Shown: positions 7,726 to 14,785 of the stretch, piece by piece
How positions within the stretch are numbered: position 1 is the stretch's first letter
Layout: every line of letters starts with the position of its first letter
Source: Mesorhizobium alhagi CCNWXJ12-2
Lineage (GTDB): Bacteria; Pseudomonadota; Alphaproteobacteria; Rhizobiales; Rhizobiaceae
Length of the DNA: 39,394 nt
Reading direction: 5' to 3'
Assembly (NCBI RefSeq): GCF_000236565.1
Contig: NZ_AHAM01000042.1
Location: 1 to 39,394 of the forward strand
Notes under the pieces: model-generated
The model's database searches: none
Told to the model about the DNA's origin: nothing
Seen by the model: the letters and a program-made list of their open reading frames with translations, nothing else
Program-made: the position numbers and the translations under genes

Positions 7726-7974
7726 TTATTGTTTTTGTTTCTCCATCCTCACCAGCCACTCGCTTCCGACTCCCCGCTCGCGGATGATCGGCAGCGGATC
7801 CTCTGAATCCAGCCTCGAACAGAGGCGATAGACCTCCAGCGCCTCCGCGCTCAATTCGCCGCGTTTGTAGAAGTACATGGCCGCCGCATAGCGCGTGCGC
7901 CCCGACCACGGCTCGCCCAGCGGCGTGTTGATCAGCGCCCATTGTTCGGTAGTTTCCTGGTCGGGTTCGGTCAT
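7726..7974 (-). CDS. Small uncharacterised protein, 82 aa, last gene of the aminomethyltransferase operon
   Basis: The ATG at 7974 is one base from the stop codon of the aminomethyltransferase gene, so it is very probably translated by coupling. The product is soluble, acidic at the N-terminus and helical in prediction by eye (TRYAAAMYFYKRGELSAEALEVYRLCSRLDSED), with a basic end. No known family was recognised. The tight operon position argues for a role in the same pathway, for example as a small subunit or partner of the aminomethyltransferase or FAD enzymes; that is inference. The longer open frame to 8037 overlaps the upstream gene and was not used. Confidence 0.7.
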   Translation of the reverse strand: MTEPDQETTEQWALINTPLGEPWSGRTRYAAAMYFYKRGELSAEALEVYRLCSRLDSEDPLPIIRERGVGSEWLVRMEKQKQ

Positions 7975-7975
7975 G

Positions 7976-9211
7976 TCAGAAATCCGCGGGCGGGTTGGCG
8001 GATCGCCGGTCCAGCTTGATGAACGGCCGCGGCACAATCTTGGCGCGCTTCATCAGCCGCTCGTATTTCAGTTCGCGCATGGCGTATATCTCAACCCAGA
8101 GATCGTCGGTGATCGTATCGCCGAAAGGCCGCGAAAGGCTTGCAATCGCTATGTTTCTTTTGGCCGTCGGCGACCAAATCGCGGCGCTTACCAGCCCGAC
8201 CTCGCGCTTCTTGCGGTGATAGACGATGGCGTGCTCGGCCGGGATGTTGCCCTCGATTTCAAGCCCGACCAGAACGTGGCGCATCGTTGTATTCTGCCTG
8301 GCCTTGATGATAGCCGCGCGGCCGTTGAAGTGGCCCTTTTCGACATCGACCATGAAGCCCAGCCCGATCTCGTCGGGCATGCGCACGCGGTCGGCACGCA
8401 GCGCGTGCTCGGCGGTGGAGAAGTCGGCATTGGCGACGATCAGCCCGGCTTCGATGCGAGCGCGGTTCAGCGCCTGGTAGCCGATGGCGCGCAGGCCGCG
8501 GTGTTCGCCGACCTGCCAGAGGCGATCCCAGAGGCTCAGCGCGAGCGATGTTTCGACGAAAAGCTCGTAGCCGAGGTCGCCGGTGAAGCCGGTGCGGGAA
8601 ATCGTGACCATCCCATTTTCATGAGGAAAATCAGCGAGATCGAACGGCTTCAGCTTCTCGATGCCGGCAAAGCCAGCGTCTCTAAGCAATGCAAATGAGG
8701 TGGGCCCCTGCAGCGCCAGGCCGGCTACCGCTTCGGTCTCCTCCTCGATCCGAACGTCGAAGCCGCAGGCGCTGTCGAGCAGCCACGGCAGATGCAGTTC
8801 CTGGCAGCACAGCCGGAATTTTTCGTCCGTCAGCCGGAAAAGCGTACCGTCATCAAGCACATGGCCTTCGTCGTCGCACCAGGCGGTGTAGTGGACCCGG
8901 CCGGGCTTCAGTTTGACGACGTCCCGCAAGGTGATCCGGTTGAGGCATGCCTCGGCGTCGGGTCCCTCGATGCGGTATTTCACCATCGGCGAGATGTCGA
9001 AAAGGGCGGCCTGGCTGCGGATCGCGAAATATTCCAGTTCTGAATCCCACAATGAATTCGGGGCCTTGTAGCCGGCCCAGTCGTACCAGTCCTGCGTCTT
9101 CGCAAGCGCCTCGATGCGCGGCTGGAATGGCGAGGGCAGGCGCAGGGTACGGAAGTGGGATTGCGCGGCGATGCGAGTGGAGAGCGGAGAAATTACACTA
9201 ATGTTTTCCAT
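7976..9211 (-). CDS. GcvT-family aminomethyltransferase / folate-dependent demethylase
   Basis: A 411-residue protein of the GcvT/DmdA superfamily, cytoplasmic. The N-terminal region has WYDWAGYKAPNSLWDSELEYFAIRS, a middle block has ALQGPTSFALLRDAGF and SRTGFTGDLGYELFVE, and the C-terminal beta-barrel domain starts near residue 320. These are the folate-binding signatures of glycine-cleavage T proteins, sarcosine/dimethylglycine demethylases and DMSP demethylase, which pass a methyl or methylene group to tetrahydrofolate. It is longer than a standard GcvT (about 365) and no gcvH or gcvP is present, so it is not the housekeeping enzyme. The start has GAGGAG eight bases upstream. It begins 3 bp after an FAD oxidoreductase gene. 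Confidence 0.87.
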   Translation of the reverse strand: MENISVISPLSTRIAAQSHFRTLRLPSPFQPRIEALAKTQDWYDWAGYKAPNSLWDSELEYFAIRSQAALFDISPMVKYRIEGPDAEACLNRITLRDVVKLKPGRVHYTAWCDDEGHVLDDGTLFRLTDEKFRLCCQELHLPWLLDSACGFDVRIEEETEAVAGLALQGPTSFALLRDAGFAGIEKLKPFDLADFPHENGMVTISRTGFTGDLGYELFVETSLALSLWDRLWQVGEHRGLRAIGYQALNRARIEAGLIVANADFSTAEHALRADRVRMPDEIGLGFMVDVEKGHFNGRAAIIKARQNTTMRHVLVGLEIEGNIPAEHAIVYHRKKREVGLVSAAIWSPTAKRNIAIASLSRPFGDTITDDLWVEIYAMRELKYERLMKRAKIVPRPFIKLDRRSANPPADF

Positions 9212-9214
9212 AGC

Positions 9215-10927
9215 TTAGCTCCTCGCCGCCAGTATGCGCCGGGCGGCGTTCAGGCCCGGCGCGCCGGAGACGCCGCCGCCCGGATGCGAGCCGGCGCCGC
9301 AGAGGAACAGCCCGTCGACTGGCGTCTCGTAGCCCGACCAGCCGGAGACCGGCCGCGACATCAGCATCTGGTCGGCCTGCAGTTCGCCGTGGTGCCAGTG
9401 GCCGCCGGGCATGCGGTACCGCGCCTCGATGTCGGCCGGCGTCAGCAGTTCGGCATGGCGCACGGTCGCGCCGATTCCGGGCGCGTAGCGTTCCAGCAAG
9501 TCCATGACAATCTTGAAGAATTTCGGCTTTCCGGCATCCCAACCCTGCTTCAGGCGGTAGGGCGCATATTGGATAATCGCCGACAGAACGCAGGCGCCGT
9601 CGGGCGCGAGCGAGAGGTCGGAAAGGCTGGGCAGCGTGATTTCCATCACCGGCTCAGCGGAGAATTCGCCATACTTCGCCGGGTTGAAAGCGCGTTCGAC
9701 ATGGTCAGTTGAAGGCGCGATGACGAGCCTGCCGCGATGATCCTCGGCGCGCACGCCCAAAAACTCCGGCGGGCGGTCGAGCGCTAGGTGCAGCTTGGCC
9801 GCATCTCCTTGATTTCTGATGTTTTTCACCTTGCGGACAAAGCCGGTGTCGAGTTCGCGCGGGCCGACGAGGTCGAGGAAGGTTGTGGATGGATTGATCG
9901 CCGACACGATCGTTCTGCACGGAATTTCTTCAGCGTTTTCAAGCACAACGCCTGTAACGCGGCTGTTTTCGACGCGGATTTTGTTCACAATTGCATTGGA
10001 GCGCATGATTGCGCCGGCTTTCGTCGCGGACGAGGCGATCGCGGCCGCGATTTGGCCCATTCCGCCCAGCGGTATGATCTGCGCGCCCGGTGCGCCGCCG
10101 ATCTCGCCCGTGAGACGATAATAGAGGCCGAGCAGCGAGGTCGGCGAGCGCGGTCCGAGATGACTGCCGAGCACCGCGTCGAATGCGAGCAGTCCTTTCA
10201 GCCGGTCGTCTTCCAATTGCTCGTCGAGGACGTCCGCGACGTTCATCAGGAGCATGCGCAGGAAGTCGCGCATGTCCTCCCTGCCGAGTCGTTTCAGCGA
10301 CAAAGCAGTGAGGCCGAGAGCCGAGGTTTCGGCGAGCGACATGCCGCCGAGGTCGGGTGGGCGGCGCGAAAGCATCGGCTTCAATATGCCGGCATAGCGG
10401 ACGAGCTGCGCGCGAAGCTCCTTCCATGCCACCTGCTCGGCCACGGAGGCTCCGGCCAGGCTTTCGCCATAGGCGCCGTAGAGCGTCAGCCGCTCGCCGG
10501 TTGCGGAAAGGGCGATGGTGGGCGCGTGTGAATTACCCCCACCCCTGACCCCTCCCCTCAAGGGGGAGGGGGACGATGTTTCTGCTTCTCGCCCAAACTC
10601 GCCGAGGTTTAGCGCAGTACGCGCTGCCGCAAGTCCCCCTTGAGGGGAGGGGTCAGGGGTGGGGGTACTTCCAGATGCAGCCTTGGGGGAAAGCAATAGC
10701 CCATGCTTTTCCAGTTCCAGCGTCTTGACCACGTCGGGATGCAGCCGGTTCAGGATGTGCGCGGTCGATGCTCGGAAGCCCGGATAGAATTCCTCGGTAC
10801 GAGCCGCCCCTCCGATTTCGTTTGCGGCTTCGAGCACCAGCACCTTGCGGCCGGACTTGGCCAGAATGGTCGCGCAGACGAGGCCGTTATGGCCGCCGCC
10901 GATGACGATGACGTCATAGGATGTCAT
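9215..10927 (-). CDS. FAD-dependent oxidoreductase, phytoene-desaturase-like (PYROXD2 type), with in-frame repeat insert
   Basis: A 570-residue flavoprotein starting MTSYDVIVIGGGHNG, the Rossmann dinucleotide-binding fold (residues 5-35), with the closing FAD motif near the C-terminus (VDGLFLCGAGSHPGGGVSGAPGLNAAR). The family oxidises amines or carotenoid-like substrates; the true substrate here is unknown. Residues 86-134 (TPTPDPSPQGG ... SPSPLRGGVRGGG) do not belong to the fold. They are the translation of a palindromic element that is intergenic elsewhere in this window. The insert keeps frame and falls after the second helical block, where a surface loop may tolerate it. The ATG at 10927 is used; an earlier GTG-type start six codons upstream is possible. 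Confidence 0.87.
   Translation of the reverse strand: MTSYDVIVIGGGHNGLVCATILAKSGRKVLVLEAANEIGGAARTEEFYPGFRASTAHILNRLHPDVVKTLELEKHGLLLSPKAASGSTPTPDPSPQGGLAAARTALNLGEFGREAETSSPSPLRGGVRGGGNSHAPTIALSATGERLTLYGAYGESLAGASVAEQVAWKELRAQLVRYAGILKPMLSRRPPDLGGMSLAETSALGLTALSLKRLGREDMRDFLRMLLMNVADVLDEQLEDDRLKGLLAFDAVLGSHLGPRSPTSLLGLYYRLTGEIGGAPGAQIIPLGGMGQIAAAIASSATKAGAIMRSNAIVNKIRVENSRVTGVVLENAEEIPCRTIVSAINPSTTFLDLVGPRELDTGFVRKVKNIRNQGDAAKLHLALDRPPEFLGVRAEDHRGRLVIAPSTDHVERAFNPAKYGEFSAEPVMEITLPSLSDLSLAPDGACVLSAIIQYAPYRLKQGWDAGKPKFFKIVMDLLERYAPGIGATVRHAELLTPADIEARYRMPGGHWHHGELQADQMLMSRPVSGWSGYETPVDGLFLCGAGSHPGGGVSGAPGLNAARRILAARS
10534..10667. repeat. Palindromic element copy A, inserted within an FAD oxidoreductase coding region
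   Basis: Arms at 10534-10572 and 10633-10667 are reverse complements over about 35 bp (TACCCCCACCCCTGACCCC and its complement at the ends) around a central segment of about 60 bp. Both arms are read in frame by the FAD gene, giving Pro/Ser-rich and Gly/Arg-rich peptides. The arms are nearly identical to copy B at 10958-11101. No clear target-site duplication is visible. Confidence 0.92.
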
Positions 10928-11181
10928 GCGGTGACCCCTCTGCACGGCAGCGGGAAATACCCCCCACCCCTAACCCCTCCCCTCAAGGGGGAGGGGGACT
11001 TTTCTGCGCGATCGTGCCGCGCTACACGTCCACGATCTGGGCCGCAGCGACGAAGCTCAAGTCCCTCTCCCCCTTGAGGGGAGGGGTTAGGGGTGGGGGT
11101 AAGTTCAGGCACCGTTGCCTCGCCGAAGGGATGGGCAAGCCTGAAAGAACCGCCGATCACGATTGCATCATATGACGTCAT
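10924..11181 (-). pseudogene. Chimeric 85-codon ORF: FAD-enzyme N-terminal remnant fused to a palindromic element
   Basis: The ORF opens MTSYDAIVIGG, 10 of 11 residues identical to the start of the neighbouring FAD gene (MTSYDVIVIGG), with 26 of 32 bases matching. It then loses similarity (SFRLAHPFGEATVPE) and runs through copy B of the palindromic element. Its ATG lies 14 bp inside the end of the upstream FAD gene, and its TGA overlaps the downstream FAD start as ATGA. The best reading is a truncated paralogue or a duplicated 5' end left by element insertion. The open frame may be kept because it couples translation between the two real genes. A functional peptide cannot be excluded. Confidence 0.6.
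10958..11101. repeat. Palindromic element copy B between the two FAD oxidoreductase genes
   Basis: Arms at 10958-11000 and 11061-11101 match each other and the arms of copy A, differing from A in a few bases such as CCCTAACCCC in place of CCCTGACCCC. The central 60 bp differ from copy A's centre. A long hairpin is expected in the transcript. Confidence 0.9.
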
Positions 11182-12787
11182 GGGCCGGGCTCATATGCTT
11201 CGCGCCGAGGGAGAGGTCGCGCAGGATTTCGGCGGCCGCGTTGCGGCCGGGCGCGCCCATGACGCCGCCGCCGGGATGGGTGGACGAGCCGCACATATAG
11301 AGCCCGCCGACCGGCGAGCGATATTGCGCGTAGCCCGGCACCGGCCGATTGAAGAGAAGCTGGTCGAAGGTCAGCTCGCCCTGGAAAATGTTGCCTTCGG
11401 TGAGGCCGACTTCGGCCTCCAGCTCGCGCGGGGTACGTACCTCCATGTGGACGATGCGGTCGCGGAAGCCGGGCGAATAGTCGGCGATCTGGGAGATGAC
11501 GGTTTCGGCAAAACCGTCGCGGTCGGCGTCGGTCCAGTCGCGCCCCTCCACCTTGGGCGGACAATACTGCACGAAGCAGCTCATGAAATGCTTGCCGGGC
11601 GGCGCCATGGTCGGATCGAGCGTCGTAGGGATGACCATGTCGAGGAACGGGTCCGCCGACCAGCGTCCTGCCTTCCAGTCGTCATAGCCGCGCTCCATGC
11701 GCTCGATGGAATCGGTGAAGTGCATATCGCCGCGATAGACCGGCGAATCTTTTGGAAGCGCCGGAAATTCCGGCATGGAATCGAGCGCGATGTTGACCTT
11801 GCCGGAGGAGCCGCGGATCTTGAAGTTTTTCACCCGGCGGAGAAAAATTTCCGGCAGCTCCTTTTCCTCGACCAGCTTCAGGAAGGTGCGCTTCACGTCG
11901 GCGTTGGAAACAACCAGCTTGCCGCGGATTTCCTCGCCGCCATCCAGCACCACGCCTATGGCCTTGCCGCCCTTGACCAGAACCTGTTCGACCGCCGCGC
12001 CGGTGCGGATCGTGCCGCCCGAGGCGCGGAAGGAATCGGCCAGCGCGCGGGTGACCGCGCCCATGCCGCCGCGCGCATAGCCCCATGCGCCGACCGAGCC
12101 GTCGACCTCGCCCATATAGTGGTGGAGCAGCACATAGGCGGTGCCGGGCGACATCGGGCCGAGCGCCGTGCCGATGATGCCGGACAGCGCGAAATTGGCC
12201 TTGATCACGTCGTTCTCGAAATATTCGTCGAGAAAATCCGAGATGGACATGGTCCAGAAGCGCAGCGTCTGCGCCATTTCGGCGGCGCCGAGCCCGGCGA
12301 ATTTCTTCGCGAGATAGAGGAGTTCGCCGAGATCGCGTGGCTTCAGGCTGGTCGGGTCCGGCGCGGTGCGCATCAGCAGCGGCTGGATGAAACGGCACTG
12401 CCGCGTCACGTCGCGGGCATAGCGGTCATAAGCCCCGGCGTCCTTCGGCGAGAAGCGCGCGAATTCGCGGCGGTGCGCGTGATGGTCGCGGTAATTGGCG
12501 AGGTAGTCGCCGTCGCGAGTGAACACCGCGCCGCCTTCATAGGAGATCACCTGCAGGCCAAAGCGCGGCAGTTCGAGATCGCGCATGATCTCGGGCCGGA
12601 ACAGCGAGCAGACATAGGAGCAGTTGGAGTAGAGGAAGCCCGGCGTCAGTTCGCGGCTGGTCGCCGCGCCGCCGACCCAATCGTTCTTTTCGACCACCAG
12701 CACGTCGAGCCCCGCCCGCTGCAGGTAGCAGGCGTTGACGAGGCCGTTATGGCCGCCGCCGATGATGATCGCGTCCCAGATTTTCAA
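11168..12787 (-). CDS. FAD-dependent oxidoreductase, phytoene-desaturase-like (PYROXD2 type), second enzyme
   Basis: A 539-residue flavoprotein: KIWDAIIIGGGHNGLVNAC (Rossmann motif, residues 2-20), VVEKNDWVGGAATSRELTPGF, and the C-terminal FAD-closing block VGGLYMCGSSTHPGGGVMGAPGRNAA. It is a clear paralogue of the downstream FAD gene but lacks the repeat insert. The only possible start is TTG at 12787, because an in-frame TAA lies three codons upstream and the Rossmann motif begins at once. That TAA and the G-rich sequence before it belong to a palindromic repeat (copy C), so the original leader seems to have been replaced. It is the first gene of the operon running to 7726. Confidence 0.87.
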   Translation of the reverse strand: MKIWDAIIIGGGHNGLVNACYLQRAGLDVLVVEKNDWVGGAATSRELTPGFLYSNCSYVCSLFRPEIMRDLELPRFGLQVISYEGGAVFTRDGDYLANYRDHHAHRREFARFSPKDAGAYDRYARDVTRQCRFIQPLLMRTAPDPTSLKPRDLGELLYLAKKFAGLGAAEMAQTLRFWTMSISDFLDEYFENDVIKANFALSGIIGTALGPMSPGTAYVLLHHYMGEVDGSVGAWGYARGGMGAVTRALADSFRASGGTIRTGAAVEQVLVKGGKAIGVVLDGGEEIRGKLVVSNADVKRTFLKLVEEKELPEIFLRRVKNFKIRGSSGKVNIALDSMPEFPALPKDSPVYRGDMHFTDSIERMERGYDDWKAGRWSADPFLDMVIPTTLDPTMAPPGKHFMSCFVQYCPPKVEGRDWTDADRDGFAETVISQIADYSPGFRDRIVHMEVRTPRELEAEVGLTEGNIFQGELTFDQLLFNRPVPGYAQYRSPVGGLYMCGSSTHPGGGVMGAPGRNAAAEILRDLSLGAKHMSPAHDVI

Positions 12788-12794
12788 AGGTGTT

Positions 12795-12900
12795 TACCCC
12801 CACCCTCTATCCCTCCCCTCAAGGGGGAGGGCGTCGCCAGCGTTGCGTTCCAATCATGTGCGATAGCGCTGCCCTTGAAGGGCTGGGGTATTGGGCAGGG
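12795..12900. repeat. Palindromic element copy C, one arm decayed, in the leader of the FAD operon
   Basis: The left arm (12795-12832) matches copies A and B (TACCCCCACC then CCCTCCCCTCAAGGGGGAGG). The right arm, near 12871-12900 (GCCCTTGAAGGGCTGGGGTA), retains only part of the complement. The element ends seven bases before the TTG start of the FAD gene and supplies the only Shine-Dalgarno-like G-run there. Confidence 0.75.
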
Positions 12901-13010
12901 CAAGCCAGTGAAAACCGTCATCTGCGCACCATCCCACATCCCTGAGCTCCAGCATCGCAGTCGAGATACTCGCGAAATCTGGCATGCCGGATCGCTATTT
13001 GTCCAGCCAT

Positions 13011-13028
13011 TCTGAATGAATGTTCAAC
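13011..13028. promoter_or_regulatory. BetI-type operator, site 1 (divergent promoter region)
   Basis: TCTGAATGAATGTTCAAC; its reverse complement GTTGAACATTCATTCAGA aligns with sites 2 and 3 under the consensus RTTGAAYRNNCATTCARW. It sits between the FAD/aminomethyltransferase operon (minus) and the methyltransferase gene (plus), in the 303-bp gap 12788-13090 that also contains repeat copy C. Its position over a candidate ATG at 13016 argues that the methyltransferase starts further downstream. Confidence 0.7.
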
Positions 13029-13090
13029 AAACAACGCTTGCAATTCTGCCTTTGTGCAGTAGGCTTGAGGCGAATGACAACCGGAGAAGC

Positions 13091-13903
13091 ATGGCGGCAA
13101 CAGTGATCGGCAGCGCCCGCGCCCAACCCGAATATGACGACGCGGCGATCCGGTTCCTGGAGGCGCTGTGGGGCGAGGGCTATCTGTCGCCCGGCGGTCC
13201 GGAAGAAGTCGATCGCGTGCTTGAAGGCCTGTCGCTTGCGGGCAAAAGTGTTCTCGACATCGGCTGCGGCTCAGGCGGCATCACGCTGCATCTGGTTGAA
13301 AAGCACCGCGCCGCCTGCGCGACGGGGTTCGATGTCGAGGAGCCGGTCATCGAGGCCGCGCGGCGGCGGGCTGAAAAGCGCGGTCTGTCGGAGCGCGCGC
13401 GTTTCGTCCAGGCCGCGCCCGGTCCGCTTACCTTTGCCGATTCAGCTTTCGACGTCGTCTTCTCGAAGGATGCGCTGCTGCACGTGCCGGACAAGGACGC
13501 GCTGTTCGCCGAAATTTTCCGCGTGCTGAAGCCGGGCGGCGTGTTTGCCGCCAGCGACTGGCTGATCGGCCATGACGGCGAGCCTTCCGCCGAGATGAAG
13601 GCCTATGTCGAGGCCGAGGGGCTCTCGTTCAGGATGAAATCTCCGGCGCGCTACCGGCTCGCCATGGAGCGCGCGGGGTTTGTCGATATCGAGGTCATCG
13701 ACCGAAACTGGTGGTACCGCGAGGTCGCGCGCGGCGAGCTGGCGCGGCTCAAGGGACCGCTCTACCGCACGGTCGCGAAGGCGGTCGGTGCGGCCTATGT
13801 CGACAAGAACATCCGCACCTGGGAGGCCATGCAGAAGGTGCTTGACAGTGGCGAGCACCGTCCCACTCATCTGCGCGCATGGAAGCCGGCCAACCATGGA
13901 TAA
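13091..13903 (+). CDS. SAM-dependent methyltransferase, phosphoethanolamine/sarcosine N-methyltransferase-like
   Basis: A 270-residue class I methyltransferase. Motif I is [10 protein letters not shown] (54-63), followed by an acidic ribose-binding region (GFDVEE), motif [20 protein letters not shown] and motif [17 protein letters not shown]. The block [12 protein letters not shown] and the C-terminal part resemble phosphobase and glycine-sarcosine N-methyltransferases more than ubiquinone methylases. It is therefore likely to act on a small amine, though the substrate is not established. The ATG at 13091 is chosen: GGAG at 13083-13086 precedes it, while the earlier ATG at 13016 lies inside the operator. 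It is divergent from the FAD operon. Confidence 0.82.
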   Translation: MAATVIGSARAQPEYDDAAIRFLEALWGEGYLSPGGPEEVDRVLEGLSLAGKSVLDIGCGSGGITLHLVEKHRAACATGFDVEEPVIEAARRRAEKRGLSERARFVQAAPGPLTFADSAFDVVFSKDALLHVPDKDALFAEIFRVLKPGGVFAASDWLIGHDGEPSAEMKAYVEAEGLSFRMKSPARYRLAMERAGFVDIEVIDRNWWYREVARGELARLKGPLYRTVAKAVGAAYVDKNIRTWEAMQKVLDSGEHRPTHLRAWKPANHG

Positions 13904-13925
13904 AGCTGAAACGATGCATTCCTTC

Positions 13926-14085
13926 GCGCCCCCCTCTGTCCTGCCGGACATCTCCCCCACAAGGGGGGAGATTGGCAGTTTCGATGCACCCGCTTCTACT
14001 GAAGCGTTGAAAAATGGCGAAACCGAAAATGCCAGCCAATCTCCCCCCTTGTGGGGGAGATGTCCGGCAGGACAGAGGGGGGCGC
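13926..14085. repeat. Perfect 51-bp inverted repeat (second palindromic family)
   Basis: The arms at 13926-13976 and 14035-14085 are exact reverse complements (outer end GCGCCCCCCTCTGTCCTGCC), separated by 58 bp. This family differs from copies A-C. It fills the whole gap between the methyltransferase gene and the TetR gene and ends four bases before the TetR ATG. The identity of the arms implies recent arrival or gene conversion. Confidence 0.93.
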
Positions 14086-14089
14086 CTCG

Positions 14090-14761
14090 ATGAATACGGC
14101 TGTTATAAAAGACGTCGAAACCGAAAAGCGGGGCCGCAAGGCGTCCAAGGAAACCCGCCGCCAGCAACTGATCGAGGCAACGATCGATTCGCTTGCCAAG
14201 CGCGGCTATTCCGAAACGACGATGGCCGATGTCGCCGACGGCGCCGGCCTTTCGCGCGGCATCGTCAACTTCCATTTCGAGAGCAAGGAAAAGCTGCTTG
14301 TCGCCACGCTGCAATATATGGCCGACGAGTACGCCGCCCACTGGCGCGCCGCTCGGGAGAAGGCAGGCGACGATCCGGCGCGACAGTTGCGGATGCTGGT
14401 GGCGGCGGATTTCGACCGTTCGATCTGCAACAAGCGGAAGCTGGCGGCCTGGTGCGCCTTCTGGGGCGAAGCCAAATCGCGCCCGACCTACCAGGCGCTG
14501 TGCGGCGCTCGCGACGAGGCCTACCAGAATGTCATCGTCGATCTATGCGCCGCGCTGAAGGCCGAGGGCGGCTACGATTTCGAGCCGCATTCGATGGCGT
14601 TGGGTTTGAGCGCCATGCTCGAGGGGCTGTGGCTGCGCCTGATGATGGGCACGGAAAACGTCACGCGGGAAACGGCGCATCTGGCGGCGACGGAATATCT
14701 CGCCTCGGCGTTCCCGAAGCATTTTTCTCGGGAGGCGGAGCGTCCGAAAAAGCTGGCCTGA
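14090..14761 (+). CDS. TetR-family repressor, BetI-like
   Basis: A 223-residue regulator. The N-terminal helix-turn-helix spans about 25-72 (RRQQLIEATIDSLAKRGY ... TTMADVADGAGLSRGIVNFHF, then ESKEKLL). The C-terminal domain contains LAAWCAFWGEAKSRP and LSAMLEGLWLRLMM, closely paralleling the AFWASS and IDGLWLR blocks of BetI, the choline-responsive repressor. ATG 14090 directly follows the inverted repeat; a GTG at 14051 would add 13 residues encoded by the repeat (GEMSGRTEGGA), which is less likely. No good ribosome site is seen. It is the best candidate to bind the three 18-bp palindromes. The true inducer is unknown. Confidence 0.87.
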   Translation: MNTAVIKDVETEKRGRKASKETRRQQLIEATIDSLAKRGYSETTMADVADGAGLSRGIVNFHFESKEKLLVATLQYMADEYAAHWRAAREKAGDDPARQLRMLVAADFDRSICNKRKLAAWCAFWGEAKSRPTYQALCGARDEAYQNVIVDLCAALKAEGGYDFEPHSMALGLSAMLEGLWLRLMMGTENVTRETAHLAATEYLASAFPKHFSREAERPKKLA

Positions 14762-14785
14762 GACAATAACAGGGAGGAAGGAACG

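Noticed and set aside
11093-13015. 640-codon ORF on the plus strand
   Set aside because: It is the complement of the FAD oxidoreductase gene with GC-rich third positions; the translation is rich in His, Arg and Asp and shows no family, while the minus-strand reading has clear FAD motifs.
13016-13090. N-terminal extension of the methyltransferase from ATG 13016
   Set aside because: That ATG lies inside the 18-bp operator and lacks a ribosome site, whereas ATG 13091 has GGAG upstream and fits the family start.
10534-14085. Insertion sequences carrying these palindromes
   Set aside because: No transposase or terminal inverted repeats around a coding region were seen; the elements are short, non-coding and resemble dispersed rhizobial palindromes.
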